A stretch of DNA of 33,355 nt from Nonomuraea basaltis. Its GTDB lineage: Bacteria > Actinomycetota > Actinomycetes > Streptosporangiales > Streptosporangiaceae. Location of the stretch: positions 1-33,355 of the forward strand of contig NZ_VCJS01000143.1 in NCBI RefSeq assembly GCF_005893125.1, written 5' to 3'. The number at the start of each line of letters is the position of its first letter. Position 1 is the first letter of the stretch. A program made the translations under genes and the position numbers. The notes beneath the pieces were generated by a model. It saw only the letters and a program-made list of their open reading frames with translations. It was not told the DNA's origin and made no database searches. Positions 8,806 to 17,090 of the stretch are shown in pieces.

Positions 8806-8856
8806 AAGATGCTTTCAACCTATAAATGATCTTAGGTGGGCAGCCTCGCGGTATTC

Positions 8857-9717
8857 CTAGAGATGTGAAGGCTTGGTGGGAGTTTCGTGGCTGGGCCATG
8901 CGATGTCGTCAACCGCCAGAAACGGCTCATAGGCCACTGTCGCCGGGGTCGCGCCGGTGAACGCCATGATGTCCCGATGCAGGTGGGACTGGTCGGCGTA
9001 GCCGGCGTCGGCCGCGACCCTGGCCGCGCCTTCGCCCGCGACCAGGCGGTGGGCGGCATGGTCGAAGCGGACCAGCTTCGCAGCGCGCTTGGGCGGCAGG
9101 CCGATCTGCGACCGGAACCGGGACCACAGGCGCTTACGGCTCCACCCGACCTCGGCCGCGAGTCCGTCGACCCGGACCAGGCCACGGCCGCCGACGATCC
9201 GGTGCCAGGCCCATGCCACCTCCGGATCCACCGGCGACTCCGCCTCATGCCGGCGGGCGAGCAGCGCATCCGTCAAAGCGAAGCGATCCTCCCAGGAGGA
9301 GACATCGCCCAGTTGCTCACGGATCCGTGACGCCTCCCGGCCGCCCCACAGGTCGCCCACGGCCACCACGGCACCGTCCAGGTCGGCCGGGGAGACGCCG
9401 AGAATCGCGCGGGCGATCAGCGGGGATAGGCGCACCTGCACGCACTCGACGTTCTCACCCCGCGCCCAGACCGCGCCTCCGGACCCGACCCCGGGCCCGG
9501 CGACGATACTTCCCCGCTGCTGCCGCCCGGCGGCGTAGTCCAGGATGGGCGAACCGGTGCCGAACTCCAGAATCAGCGTCACGGCCGGGTGCGGGACCAT
9601 CCGGAGCGCGTCCAGGTCACGGACCCGGAACCCGGCCATGGTGACACCGGCCACCCGGCTGGGCCGCTGCGGGCATGCGACGTCCCACACAGCCGCACCG
9701 TGCACGAACGTCCGCAC
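8857..9717 (-). CDS. AraC-family transcriptional regulator
   Basis: 286-aa AraC/XylS-family activator. The N-terminal ~170 residues form a sensor domain (PHPAVTLILEFGTGSP, GPGVGSGGAVWARG). The C-terminal double helix-turn-helix begins near residue 175: VDGLAAEVGWSRKRLWSRF is the first HTH and GAARVAADAGYADQSHLHRD the second, followed by FTGATPATV, the family's closing motif. The start is GTG 9717; an internal Met (MAGFRVRD) is an alternative. It is divergent from the alpha/beta hydrolase gene, with 76 bases between starts, so control of that hydrolase is likely. Its ligand is unknown. Confidence 0.9.
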   Translation of the reverse strand: MRTFVHGAAVWDVACPQRPSRVAGVTMAGFRVRDLDALRMVPHPAVTLILEFGTGSPILDYAAGRQQRGSIVAGPGVGSGGAVWARGENVECVQVRLSPLIARAILGVSPADLDGAVVAVGDLWGGREASRIREQLGDVSSWEDRFALTDALLARRHEAESPVDPEVAWAWHRIVGGRGLVRVDGLAAEVGWSRKRLWSRFRSQIGLPPKRAAKLVRFDHAAHRLVAGEGAARVAADAGYADQSHLHRDIMAFTGATPATVAYEPFLAVDDIAWPSHETPTKPSHL

Positions 9718-9793
9718 GGCCCCATGCTATGCGAGCCGACTGAGGGAACATTCGTCCAAGACACTGACGCGTACCGGCGGTGACAGTGGCCTC

Positions 9794-10654
9794 ATGACTG
9801 TTTCTGACGACCGTCCGCACGTGAATGGCGATGCCGAGGCCACCGAGAGTTCGACCCTGTCCCTGGACGACAGCGACATCTACGTGTGCCAGGACGGCCC
9901 CCGCGACGCCCCCGCGCTCCTGCTCATCCACGGGTCCGCATCCTCGACCCGCTCGTGGGACCCGCTGGTTCCGCTGCTGACCGGATCTCATCGCGTCATC
10001 CGGATCGACCTGCTCGGGCACGGCCGGTCGGCCAAACCGGCCGACCGTAGCTACGCGCTCCCGGACCAGGGACGCCGGGCCGGCGTGGCACTGGACCGGC
10101 TCGGCGTCGAGCACGCCATCGTGGTCGGCCATTCCAGCGGCGGCGCGGTCGCCACCGCCCTCGCCGAACAGCGACCCGACCTGGTGAACGCACTCGCGCT
10201 GATCAACACCGGACCCAGCCTGGACGCCTTCATCGCACCGCAGTCCGCCGCCATCGCACCCTCGCAGTGGCCGCCGACCGACGAGCAGATCCGCCAGTTC
10301 GCGAGCACCGGTTTCAGCCGCCCGGGCTACCAGATCCCGCAAGAGCTCCTGAACGAGGTGCGCGCTATGACCTACCACACGCTCACCACGACGATGCAGG
10401 CCACCCGCGACTACCTGGAGCAGCGGGCGCTCCCGGATCGGCTGACGGCCCTCGGCAAGCCGCTACTGGTGATCTTCGGCGAGGACGACCGCAGATGGCG
10501 ATCATCATCCGCCGCCGACTACCGCACCGTTCCGGGCGCGAAAGTCGAGTTGCTGCCCGGTCTCGGACACTCACCCATACTCGAGGACCCGCCGCGGACC
10601 GCCACCCCCCTGCTGGCCTTCACCGCGATCCACGGGGGGCGGCGGGCGGACTGA
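9794..10654 (+). CDS. Alpha/beta hydrolase
   Basis: 286-aa cytosolic alpha/beta hydrolase. ALLLIHGSASSTRSWDPLVP gives the oxyanion HG motif, GHGRS follows, VVGHSSGGAV contains nucleophile Ser (about residue 114), FGEDDRRW the acid, and PGLGHSPILEDP the catalytic His. The triad is complete. ATG 9794 fits the family's usual N-terminus (about 35 residues before the first strand); the open frame upstream overlaps the AraC gene and is not needed. Divergent from the AraC regulator, forming a likely regulator-target pair. The substrate cannot be deduced; an esterase or C-C hydrolase role is possible. Confidence 0.88.
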   Translation: MTVSDDRPHVNGDAEATESSTLSLDDSDIYVCQDGPRDAPALLLIHGSASSTRSWDPLVPLLTGSHRVIRIDLLGHGRSAKPADRSYALPDQGRRAGVALDRLGVEHAIVVGHSSGGAVATALAEQRPDLVNALALINTGPSLDAFIAPQSAAIAPSQWPPTDEQIRQFASTGFSRPGYQIPQELLNEVRAMTYHTLTTTMQATRDYLEQRALPDRLTALGKPLLVIFGEDDRRWRSSSAADYRTVPGAKVELLPGLGHSPILEDPPRTATPLLAFTAIHGGRRAD

Positions 10655-10709
10655 ACGAGACGATTGCACTGGTCGCGCCGGCGACGACGCCACCAACACC
10701 GCGCCCGCC

Positions 10710-11220
10710 GCTGCCACCACCAGCGAAAACATCTCGCCTGGTCATGAGAGTGATCGAGGCCCATGTCGGTGGGCCTCGCTGTGCTGTGCCGGCCGCTCGT
10801 AGTCGATCGCATTGCACCGGGCGTTCATCATCCACGCCAAGCGCTCGACGATCCGCCGCCGGGCCAGCGCCTTGAACCCTGTCTGGCCCGGCAGCTTCGT
10901 CACAATCTTGAGGATGAGGTGCAGGAAACGCCGTGCCCATTCCGCCAGCGTCCCGGCACAGGCGCTGTAGGCCCAGATGAGGGTGAGCTGCGGGTGCAGC
11001 ATCCGAAGCCGGGCCAGCAGTTCGCGGACGGCGTCGCGGTCGGGCTGTCCGGCCGGGGTGACCATCACCGCGAGCATCAGACCCTTGGTATCAACGACCA
11101 GGTGACGCTTCCTTCCCTGCACTCTCTTGCCGCGTCGTAGGAGCGCGAAGGTTCCGTCACCGTGGCCGCGGCCCGCACCGACTGGGAGTCGATGATGGCC
11201 GTGACCGGGTTGGGGCAGCG
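10710..11220 (-). pseudogene. IS5-family transposase remnant
   Basis: C-terminal half of an IS5-family DDE transposase, broken into several frames. Blocks in order on the minus strand: AIIDSQSVRAA (first catalytic Asp), SYDAA, GRKRHLVVDTKGLMLAVMVT, LTLIWAYSACAGTLAEWARR (here WAYSACAG replaces the usual WADxxYAG, so the second Asp is lost), ARRRIVERLAWMMNARCNAI (carrying the RRWVVER-type Glu) and finally WASITLMTRR in another frame. The N-terminal third is absent; the minus frame runs into unrelated sequence above about 11220. No inverted repeats are evident. It cannot be active. Confidence 0.8.
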
Positions 11221-11359
11221 GCCCTTCTGGGTTCGTGACGTCTCGTCGCCGCCCGCCCCAAAGGGAGACCTTAAGCGATCCGTAAGCAGGCCCCGCGAAG
11301 CTGAAGGCACATCAGAACGGCTGGGCCGGACGGCCCCGCCCCTTCCTTGGAGGACCACC

Positions 11360-11968
11360 GTGAGGACGATCGCCGCAAGCCTGTTCATCTCCCTGGACGG
11401 GGTTGTTGAGGAGCCGGCGGAGTGGCACTTTCCGTACTTCAACGACGAGATGGGCGCGGCCGTGGGGGCGCAGATGGCTGACACCCTGCTGCTGGGGCGT
11501 AAGACCTATGACAGCTTCGCCGGAGCGTGGCCGGAACGAGAGGCCGAGGGCGGCGAAGACGCCGGCTTCGGAAAGACACTCGGCGACGCACGGAAGATCG
11601 TCGTGTCGCGCCAGCCGCTGGAGTTCACCTGGCGGAACTCCGAGCTCCTGCAGGGCGACCTGGTCGAGGCCGTGACTGCGCTGAAGAACGAGCCGGGCGG
11701 CCGCATCGCCATGAGCGGCTCGATCTCCGTGATCCGCCAACTGCTGGCCGCGGGACTGCTGGACGAACTGCAGCTGCTGGTACACCCGATCGCCGTCCGC
11801 AAGGGCGAGCGGCTGTTCGACGAGGGGGAGAACCCCGTCCCCCTGGAGCTGATCAAGTCCGAGACGTTCACGACGGGTGTGCTGTACCTGGTCTACCGGC
11901 CTGCCGAGGCAACCGGCGACGTCTCCTACGACGACGCCAAGGCCCGCCTGCCCCGGGACGAGCAGTAG
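11360..11968 (+). CDS. RibD_C-type dihydrofolate-reductase family protein
   Basis: 202-aa protein of the RibD C-terminal/bacterial bifunctional deaminase-reductase fold, found in riboflavin reductases and in many stand-alone 'dihydrofolate reductase family' proteins. Hallmarks: ASLFISLDGVVEEPAEW at the N-terminus, TLLLGRKTYDSFAGAWP, IVVSRQPLEF, RIAMSGSISVIRQLLAAGLL (NADPH-binding Gly-rich turn) and ELQLLVHPIAVRKGERLF. No deaminase domain. The start is GTG 11360 with TGGAGGA five to six bases upstream; the frame continues above it but overlaps the IS5 remnant. It probably reduces a small substrate with NADPH; the actual substrate is unknown. A second, divergent member lies at 14629-15216. Confidence 0.88.
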   Translation: MRTIAASLFISLDGVVEEPAEWHFPYFNDEMGAAVGAQMADTLLLGRKTYDSFAGAWPEREAEGGEDAGFGKTLGDARKIVVSRQPLEFTWRNSELLQGDLVEAVTALKNEPGGRIAMSGSISVIRQLLAAGLLDELQLLVHPIAVRKGERLFDEGENPVPLELIKSETFTTGVLYLVYRPAEATGDVSYDDAKARLPRDEQ

Positions 11969-11985
11969 AAGAGATCCGCGGTTGT

Positions 11986-12017
11986 GGCCGGGCCCGCCTC
12001 GTGGGCAGGCCCGGGCC
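11986..12017 (+). terminator. Candidate terminator after RibD_C gene
   Basis: Hairpin GGCCGGGCCCGCC / GGGCAGGCCCGGGCC around TCGT, with a small internal mismatch, 18 bases after the stop at 11968. The stem is long and GC-rich, with no U-tract. Confidence 0.55.
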
Positions 12018-12170
12018 ATGCTCGTCAGATGCTCCCCAGTACATCTCGATGCGGTCCATGTCGATGGAGATCGCGGCGATGCCCTTGCCCGCGTCTCGCA
12101 CGCTCAGCGGGGCGACGCGGGTGCCGGTGAAGCGGATCGTCGCGGGCTCGCCCCGACCACGTCCGCGTTG
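12018..12170 (-). pseudogene. Possible carbohydrate-binding/Ig-like domain fragment
   Basis: A minus-strand stretch reads ATIRFTGTRVAPLSVRDAGK then GIAAISIDMDR, which resembles a beta-sandwich module found at the end of actinobacterial glycoside hydrolases and secreted proteins (pattern FTGTxVxxxGxRxxxxGxAxVxIDG). Only about 40 residues remain, with no start, signal peptide or catalytic domain. The rest of 11969-12300 shows nothing recognisable apart from the hairpin. Low confidence. Confidence 0.35.
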
Positions 12171-12300
12171 GCGGCGTACCCGCACGTGACAACACGTTGC
12201 TCGGGGAATTTCGGGGCGGAGCGGGCTGGGCAGGCTCACCGCGCCCACCCGCGGAAGGAACGCGCCAGATAGGGCGGTGAGCCGGGAAGGCGGCGCGGCG

Positions 12301-12873
12301 TCAGGCCTGTCCGAGGCCAGGGGGCAGCAGAGCGCGGAGCGTAGCGTGGACGGCCTCGAGGTCCACCGCCTCCGGAGCGACCCGCCACTGGGCGTGGACG
12401 CCGATGACGGCCCCCACCAGCAGGACTGTGAACGCCTCCGGCGTCGTTCCCGGCGGCAGCGCCTGCGCCGGTATCCGGGCCTGCGCCCCCTGCCGGAGCG
12501 CCGCGTGGAGCCGCGCGTAGTGCTCGCGGATCGGCGAGCCGACCTCCACGGCCTCGGCGAGCAGGGTGATGAACAAGCGCGTGACGGGCAGGCGGATGAA
12601 GTCCATGACCTGGTCGAGCGGATCAGCGGGGCGCTCCCCGGCGGGCGGGGCGAAACCGGTCAGCACGGCCTGGAGCTGGTCGTCGACCACCGCTTCCAGC
12701 AGGCCCAGCTTGTTGCCGAAGTGCCAGGGGATGGAGCCGCGGCTGATGCCGGCCTTGTCGGCGATGTCGATGAAGCTCGTCTGCCGGTATCCCTTCTCGG
12801 CGAAGAGCTCAGCAGCGGCCGCCACCAGCAGCCGGCGGCTCTCTTGAGTCCTCTCGACACGTCGCGTGGCCAT
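12301..12873 (-). CDS. TetR/AcrR-family regulator
   Basis: 190-aa TetR-family repressor. The N-terminal HTH is clear: RRLLVAAAAELFAEKGYRQT, then FIDIADKAGISRGSIPWHFG with recognition helix at about residues 38-50, followed by NKLGLLEAVVDDQLQAV. The C-terminal ligand domain (residues 65-190) includes FIRLPVTRLFITLLAEAVEV and EAFTVLLVGAVIGVHAQWRV. ATG 12873 is used; ATG 12882 is an alternative. It is divergent from the DUF2867 gene, and a 15-bp-arm inverted repeat lies between the two starts, so autoregulation and control of the neighbour are likely. Its ligand is unknown. Confidence 0.92.
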   Translation of the reverse strand: MATRRVERTQESRRLLVAAAAELFAEKGYRQTSFIDIADKAGISRGSIPWHFGNKLGLLEAVVDDQLQAVLTGFAPPAGERPADPLDQVMDFIRLPVTRLFITLLAEAVEVGSPIREHYARLHAALRQGAQARIPAQALPPGTTPEAFTVLLVGAVIGVHAQWRVAPEAVDLEAVHATLRALLPPGLGQA

Positions 12874-12911
12874 GCGCTCCATCTAACCAGGTATGCCGGA
12901 CGACAGAGCGA

Positions 12912-12944
12912 ATGTTGATTGATATAGCCTATGTCAGTCAACAT
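12912..12944. promoter_or_regulatory. TetR-type operator (15-bp arms)
   Basis: Inverted repeat ATGTTGATTGATATA - gcc - TATGTCAGTCAACAT, 13 of 15 positions symmetric, midway between the divergent TetR and DUF2867 genes. The AT-rich core also suits a promoter. Assignment to the adjacent TetR is inference from position and symmetry. Confidence 0.75.
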
Positions 12945-12963
12945 AGAAATGAGGAGGTTCTCC

Positions 12964-13011
12964 ATGCGTTGGGTGACCTACGCGACGGACGCCGGAAAGG
13001 GGCTCTCGTGA
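12964..13011 (+). other. 15-codon leader ORF, possibly a gene 5' end
   Basis: ATG 12964 follows a strong ribosome-binding site (GAGGAGG, 12951-12957) and encodes MRWVTYATDAGKGLS before TGA 13009-13011. The stop overlaps the GTG start of DUF2867 (GTGA), which would couple translation. MRWVTY is a common opening of fumarylacetoacetate-hydrolase family proteins, so this may be the surviving 5' end of a replaced gene rather than a designed leader. Confidence 0.45.
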
Positions 13012-13625
13012 AGCTGCCGAAGACCGCGCACACCTCCCACCCGTGGCGTATCCACGAGCTCACGAGTGACTTCTCGGTCGAGGATGTGTGGTCGTTCCGC
13101 ACTCCCGGAGCCGGGCCTGACGACTTCCCGACGATGCTCGCAGCGATGCGAGCCGCCGGCGGACCCGTGGAGCAGCCCTGGCCGGTGAGGTTCTTGTTCG
13201 CCGTTCGGTGGAAGCTCGGCGCACTCCTCGGCTGGGACGAACCATCAGCGGGCGTCGGTGAGCGGGTTGCCTCGCTCCGCGACCGCCTGCCCAGCGACGT
13301 CCGCGACGCTCCCTGCGGCCCGGACAACGAGAGCATGCCCCTCAAAGCGATCTACGAGCTCGACATGGAGTCCGCACGCGAGCTGGCGAACAAGACCGTG
13401 CACACCGTGATGCATCTCGGCTGGGTTCAAGGAGCGAACGGCGACTACGAGCTGCGGATGGCAGTCCTCGTCAAGCCCAACGGATGGTTCGGGCGGCTCT
13501 ACATGGCCGCCATCGCGCCCTTCCGGCACCTCATCGTCTACCCAGCCCTGACCCGGCGATGGGAACGAGCCTGGCGCGACCGCAACCATACGGAGGAGGA
13601 GTACGAAGAAGGGACGTCACGATGA
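13008..13625 (+). CDS. DUF2867-family protein
   Basis: About 205 aa; resembles the DUF2867 family (SRPBCC-like fold suspected), often linked to TetR regulators and small membrane proteins. Recognisable features: KTAHTSHPWRIHELTSDFSV, DVWSFRTPGAGPDDF, PVRFLFAVRWKLGALLGWD, ELANKTVHTVMHLGWVQ and LYMAAIAPFRHLIVYPALTR near the C-terminus. No signal peptide. I start at GTG 13008 (GGAAAGGGG about seven bases upstream, overlapping the leader ORF stop); the frame also opens upstream through the operator, which argues against an earlier start. Overlaps the next gene by 4 bases (ATGA), so the two form an operon controlled from the TetR operator. Biochemical function unknown. Confidence 0.75.
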   Translation: MKLPKTAHTSHPWRIHELTSDFSVEDVWSFRTPGAGPDDFPTMLAAMRAAGGPVEQPWPVRFLFAVRWKLGALLGWDEPSAGVGERVASLRDRLPSDVRDAPCGPDNESMPLKAIYELDMESARELANKTVHTVMHLGWVQGANGDYELRMAVLVKPNGWFGRLYMAAIAPFRHLIVYPALTRRWERAWRDRNHTEEEYEEGTSR

Positions 13626-14077
13626 ACTCGCGAAAGCGGCTGCTGCGCTGGGCGAGCGGGATCATGCTGGTGCTGGGAATGGGGCACCTGTCCTTGCTGG
13701 CGCTCGTCGCCTGGGAGGACATCACCGGCTGGGTGGGTCGGGGGATGTGGGCAGCCGTCCCGCTCGTACTCGCGGACGGGGGCGCCGTCCAGACGGTGGA
13801 GTCCCTTCAGAATGAGGTCACCTTCTGGGCCGGTCCGGGAGGCTTCGCCGTGCCCCTGATTCTCTTGGGTTGCCTGACATGGCACCTCGCTGGACGCGGG
13901 GTGGCTGTGCCCGCCGGGATCGGCTGGGGCATCGCGACGTGGTGTGTGATAGGCGGCGTCCTTCTTGTGCCATCCCCGTTCTTCGCCGGGATCATCTCCG
14001 GGGCACTCATCATCTTGGCAGCGCGGAAGAAAGATCGGTCGGGAGCAGCCCAAGACCGGGAGATGGACCCGGCGTGA
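13622..14077 (+). CDS. Small integral membrane protein (DUF6463-like)
   Basis: 151-aa membrane protein with four predicted hydrophobic segments: about residues 10-30 ([20 protein letters not shown]), 40-50 plus 68-88 ([19 protein letters not shown]), 92-112 ([20 protein letters not shown]) and 118-134 ([15 protein letters not shown]). The charged C-terminus is probably cytoplasmic. The overall pattern, including the GMGH motif in the first helix, matches DUF6463-type proteins that frequently follow TetR/DUF2867-like genes. The ATG overlaps the DUF2867 stop, so translation is coupled. Role unknown. Confidence 0.75.
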
Positions 14078-14525
14078 TTCGCGCCTGCCCACCACCCCCA
14101 GGACTCGGTCCGGATTCCGGCTGGCCCAGTGCAGCGCGACCGGTGCGCCGCAGGACCAGCCGACCAGAAGCGACCTTGTTCATCGAGACGGCATCCAGAC
14201 CCTCGACGCCGGGCCCGAACAGGCGGTCCAGGCGGTAGTCGATGATCTTGGTGGCGGCCTCGTGGCTGCGCTGCCGGCTGAGGACACTGGAGGTCAGGCC
14301 GTTGGCGAGAGCCAGAAGGCTGGCGACTTCGGTACGCGGGTCACGATCGGGGGCGATGTCCCCGGCCTGTTGCGCGGCGGTCAACCGTACGGTGAGGAAG
14401 GTTTCCAGCGCGTTGGGCAGGGTGAGCCCGACCGCGGCGAGCGCCGGGTCAGCGAGTCGGGCCAGCGGCTGCGCCGGTGGTGGAGCCAGTCGAGAGCAAC
14501 CCGGGTGTTCCACGTTCACGTTCAT
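14010..14525 (-). pseudogene. TetR regulator, DNA-binding domain missing
   Basis: Minus-strand remnant of a TetR-family ligand domain: [60 protein letters not shown] and [14 protein letters not shown] are typical of the C-terminal half. The HTH half is absent. The frame can begin at ATG 14525 (MNVNVEHPG) but no good ribosome-binding site precedes it, and the RibD_C promoter region lies immediately beyond. After LFGPG the frame runs on without homology to 14010, overlapping the end of the membrane-protein gene. A truncated TetR next to a RibD_C gene suggests that it once controlled that gene. Confidence 0.65.
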
Positions 14526-14628
14526 TCCCACTGATCTTTCCGTCGAGGTGTCGAGACGGTCGGGTCGGCTCCGACCTTCTCGTGACGGCGCCGGATGGCG
14601 GCGCCGGTGGATCGAAGGAGGGCTCGCG

Positions 14629-15216
14629 ATGAGCAAGGTAGTGCTGGATGTGTCGATGTCCCTGGACGGGTTCACGGCCGGACCGAACGTCCGGAAGGGG
14701 GAGCCTATGGGGGACGGCGGGGAACGGCTGCACGAGTGGATGGCCGGGAAGGGGCCGGACGGCGGGGTCGACATCGGCGTCCGCCGGCAGGTGGACGCGG
14801 CGGTAGGAGCCGCCGTGATCGGACGGCGTACCTTCGACCTCGGCGTGGTCCCGTGGGGCGGCACACCATGGCCAGGCGTCCCGAGCTTCGTGGTCACCCA
14901 CCGGACCAGGGAGGACCTCCTCGGCGACAACGGCGGGACGTTCGCCTTCGATGGGCTGGAGGCCGCAGTCCGACGTGCCAAGGATGCCGCCGGGGACAAG
15001 GACGTCCTGGTGCTGGGTGCGGACGTCGCCCGGCAGTTGCTCAGGGCGGGCCTGCTCGACGAGGTATGGCTCCACCTCGTCCCCCTGCTGATGGGGGCGG
15101 GCACGCCGCTGTTCGCCGGGGAGCGGGCCGAGCTGATCCCGGAGGGGAAACCCGTCGCGGGAACCGTGTCCGTGACCCACCTGCGTTACCGCGTCCTGAA
15201 GCCCCGACGCCCTTGA
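14629..15216 (+). CDS. RibD_C-type dihydrofolate-reductase family protein
   Basis: 195-aa stand-alone RibD_C-fold reductase. Signature blocks: [20 protein letters not shown] at the N-terminus, [50 protein letters not shown] (NADPH-binding turn) and [19 protein letters not shown] Gly/Asp-rich stretch ([19 protein letters not shown]) is typical of this subgroup. ATG 14629 has GAAGGAGG seven bases upstream. It differs clearly from the reductase at 11360, so the two are not a recent duplication. Substrate unknown; NADPH use is expected from the family. Confidence 0.9.
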
Positions 15217-15229
15217 CGTTCGCTTGCCT

Positions 15230-15423
15230 CGCAGCGTGACGACGGGGCGAGGTGTCCATGGCATCTGAGCGCGGGCGAGGACGGACCCGGCCGGCGCATC
15301 GGTCTCCAGCGCGTCCAGATCGTCCGGAGTCGCCTGGGCCCGCGCGCCCCGCGCGCCCCGCGGGCGTCGTCGGCGGCGCGGCGCAGCCCCACGCGTAGAT
15401 CCCCGGACCATCGCCAGCGCCAA
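15230..15423 (-). pseudogene. Possible N-terminal tyrosine-integrase remnant
   Basis: Minus strand reads ATPDDLDALETDAPAGSVLA then RAQ, resembling the opening of actinobacterial XerC-like integrases (pattern DDxxxFExDVLAGFVLARASAG). Only about 30 residues match before the sequence degenerates into low-complexity GC-rich DNA. Nothing else is recognisable in 15217-15588, which is otherwise gene-free. Confidence 0.35.
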
Positions 15424-15588
15424 CTCGGGCCTCCTGGCGGCCCGCTGTTGCTTCAGGGCTGCCCGACGGCGTTGTGGCTGGTGGGTATCGGTTGATGGTG
15501 GGGGGCGGCCTCACATGATTCCGATGACGAGGTTCTCGTCGGCGTTACGGGACAGCCGTGATCGATGATCACGGTGTGGAACAGTTGG

Positions 15589-16464
15589 TCAGCGCGAACG
15601 AGGCCGCCGGGCAAGTGACGGCGATCGCCATCTTGGGTTGTTGACCCCTCTTCGCAGGTCAGAAGCGGAGACCAAGTTGTAGTACCAAACTGCGTTGTCC
15701 TCGCCCCTGACGAAGACCTGGTTGCCGGGGAAGATGGTGTCGTCGGCCACCGCGATGTTGCTGGTGGCGCGGAGGCCGCCAAGGGGCTGAAACCCGCTCG
15801 CGCCGGTCGGCGTCACCGCGTTGACGTAGATGCGGTGGTCGCTGCCGCGGACGAAGACCCGGATGGTGGACTGGGGGACGACGAACGTGCGGGCCGCCGT
15901 GATCTCGCTGGTGGCGAATCCACCGAGGCTGCTCCAGCCGGTCCAGACGCCGTTGCGCAGGATGTTGTTCCACACCGCGCCGTCGGGGCCGCGGGCGAAG
16001 ATCCCGATGGACCCGGCCGGCTCCAGCAGCGGCGAGATCGACTCGATCTCGCCGGTCACGGTCAGGCCAGGGACGACGGAGTAGCCGGTGACCGCGCCGG
16101 ACGGGGTGATGGTGTTGGTGTAGACCTGGTCGTCCGTGCCGCGTACGAAGAAGTGCGTGCCGTTGACGGTCACCACGACGGACGGATCCCCGATGATCAT
16201 CCCGCCGAGCGACTGGAGGGGGCCGAGCCCATTGCCCGAGCGTGGGCTGTACAGCAGCGCCCCGTCCGCGCCGCGCGCGGCGACCCCGGTGACGACGGGA
16301 GCGGCGGCGCGGTTGTACGCGATCTGCGGTGTGCTGAGATCCGGCAGGTCGGCCGCCCACGGCGGCGGTGCGGCGGCGGAGGCGGGTGAGACCAGTCCCG
16401 TCGCGATGACAGTCAGGATCGCGGTCGTCGCGGAGGCCCTGGATAACCAGCGAGTCAGCTTCAT
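15589..16464 (-). CDS. Secreted beta-propeller (PLL/lectin-like) protein
   Basis: 291-aa exported protein. The N-terminus is a Sec signal peptide: MKLTRWLSRAS, hydrophobic TTAILTVIATGLVSP, cleavage probable after ASA near residue 30. The mature part has five repeats of about 40 residues with the core V-F-x-R-G-x-D-x-x-(V/I)-Y/W-x-N: VAARGADGALLYS, FFVRGTDDQVYTN, IFARGPDGAVWNN, VFVRGSDHRIYVN, VFVRGEDNAVWYY, most followed by x-L-G-G. This matches PLL-type bacterial beta-propeller lectins, which commonly have seven blades. After the fifth core the tail is short and basic (LRRGVNNPRWRSPSLARRPR), so the 3' end may be truncated or shifted. A sugar-binding role is inferred. Confidence 0.75.
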   Translation of the reverse strand: MKLTRWLSRASATTAILTVIATGLVSPASAAAPPPWAADLPDLSTPQIAYNRAAAPVVTGVAARGADGALLYSPRSGNGLGPLQSLGGMIIGDPSVVVTVNGTHFFVRGTDDQVYTNTITPSGAVTGYSVVPGLTVTGEIESISPLLEPAGSIGIFARGPDGAVWNNILRNGVWTGWSSLGGFATSEITAARTFVVPQSTIRVFVRGSDHRIYVNAVTPTGASGFQPLGGLRATSNIAVADDTIFPGNQVFVRGEDNAVWYYNLVSASDLRRGVNNPRWRSPSLARRPRSR

Positions 16465-16770
16465 GCAGAGTCCCTTTCTGGTTGGTGAGCCTGATTCGTA
16501 CGCAACGGGTGAGTGGATCACGAGATGTGCATCGGAGATCAGTGGGCCGCCGATCCCCGACCGGGCGCCTGTTCTGGAGCGGGCTTCCAGCAAGGTCCGC
16601 GAGGTTTGGCCACGGGGGTGAGATGATCTGGATTGAGAGCCGTTCCCGCGCCGACACAGCTCGCGCGAACCTCGGGTACACCGTCCGATCGATAGACGTT
16701 CGACCCTGTTGAACCGGTCAGGCCCGCTGATAGGTGAGGTGGACGACGCCGGTCGGGAAGGCCTCCGAGC
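16465..16770. other. Upstream region of secreted protein; nothing recognised
   Basis: About 300 bases between the secreted-protein start and the sigma-factor tail. It should hold the promoter of the secreted protein (minus strand), but I cannot pick a convincing -35/-10 pair. No coding sequence I recognise. Confidence 0.4.
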
Positions 16771-16773
16771 CGG

Positions 16774-16980
16774 CTGAGCATCGTCGACGAGCTGACCGGG
16801 CATTCGGCGTTGCGGGACTACCATTTGCTGCCCGCGGTGCGCGGCGACCTGCTCGCCAAGCTCGGGCGGATGGACGAGGCCCGGGTCGAATTCGAGCGGG
16901 CCGCGCAGCTGACCCGGAGTGCGCCGGAGCGCGAGGTGCTGCTCCGAAGGGCGTACGCGTGCGCGGCGGGCGCCGTATAG
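16774..16980 (+). pseudogene. ECF sigma factor C-terminal fragment
   Basis: Plus-strand fragment of about 67 codons ending in TAG 16978-16980. DYHLLPAVRGDLLAKLGRMD then EARVEFERAAQLTRSAPERE and LLRRAYA match the TPR-like C-terminal extension of ECF42-type sigma factors (pattern YHLLPAVRADLLRRLGRxxEARxAYERAxxLxxNxAERxFLxRR). No sigma region 2 or 4 is present upstream; the preceding sequence is unrelated, so this is a gene tail left by a deletion. Confidence 0.7.
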
Positions 16981-17043
16981 CCGTGCGGGCTTTTGGTGCG
17001 GCACACACCGGGTGGGGTGGCTGACCGTTCCGGGACCCTGGTA

Positions 17044-17075
17044 GCGTAACGCTTGTTACGTAACAGAGGTTACGC
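17044..17075. promoter_or_regulatory. Compound palindromic operator upstream of TetR
   Basis: Outer arms GCGTAAC (17044-17050) and GTTACGC (17069-17075) flank a perfect inner palindrome GTTACGTAAC (17055-17064). All elements share one symmetry centre, with 4-base spacers on both sides. It lies 15 bases upstream of the TetR start and probably overlaps its promoter, so autoregulation is likely. Confidence 0.75.
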
Positions 17076-17090
17076 ATCCTGGAGGGTTCG

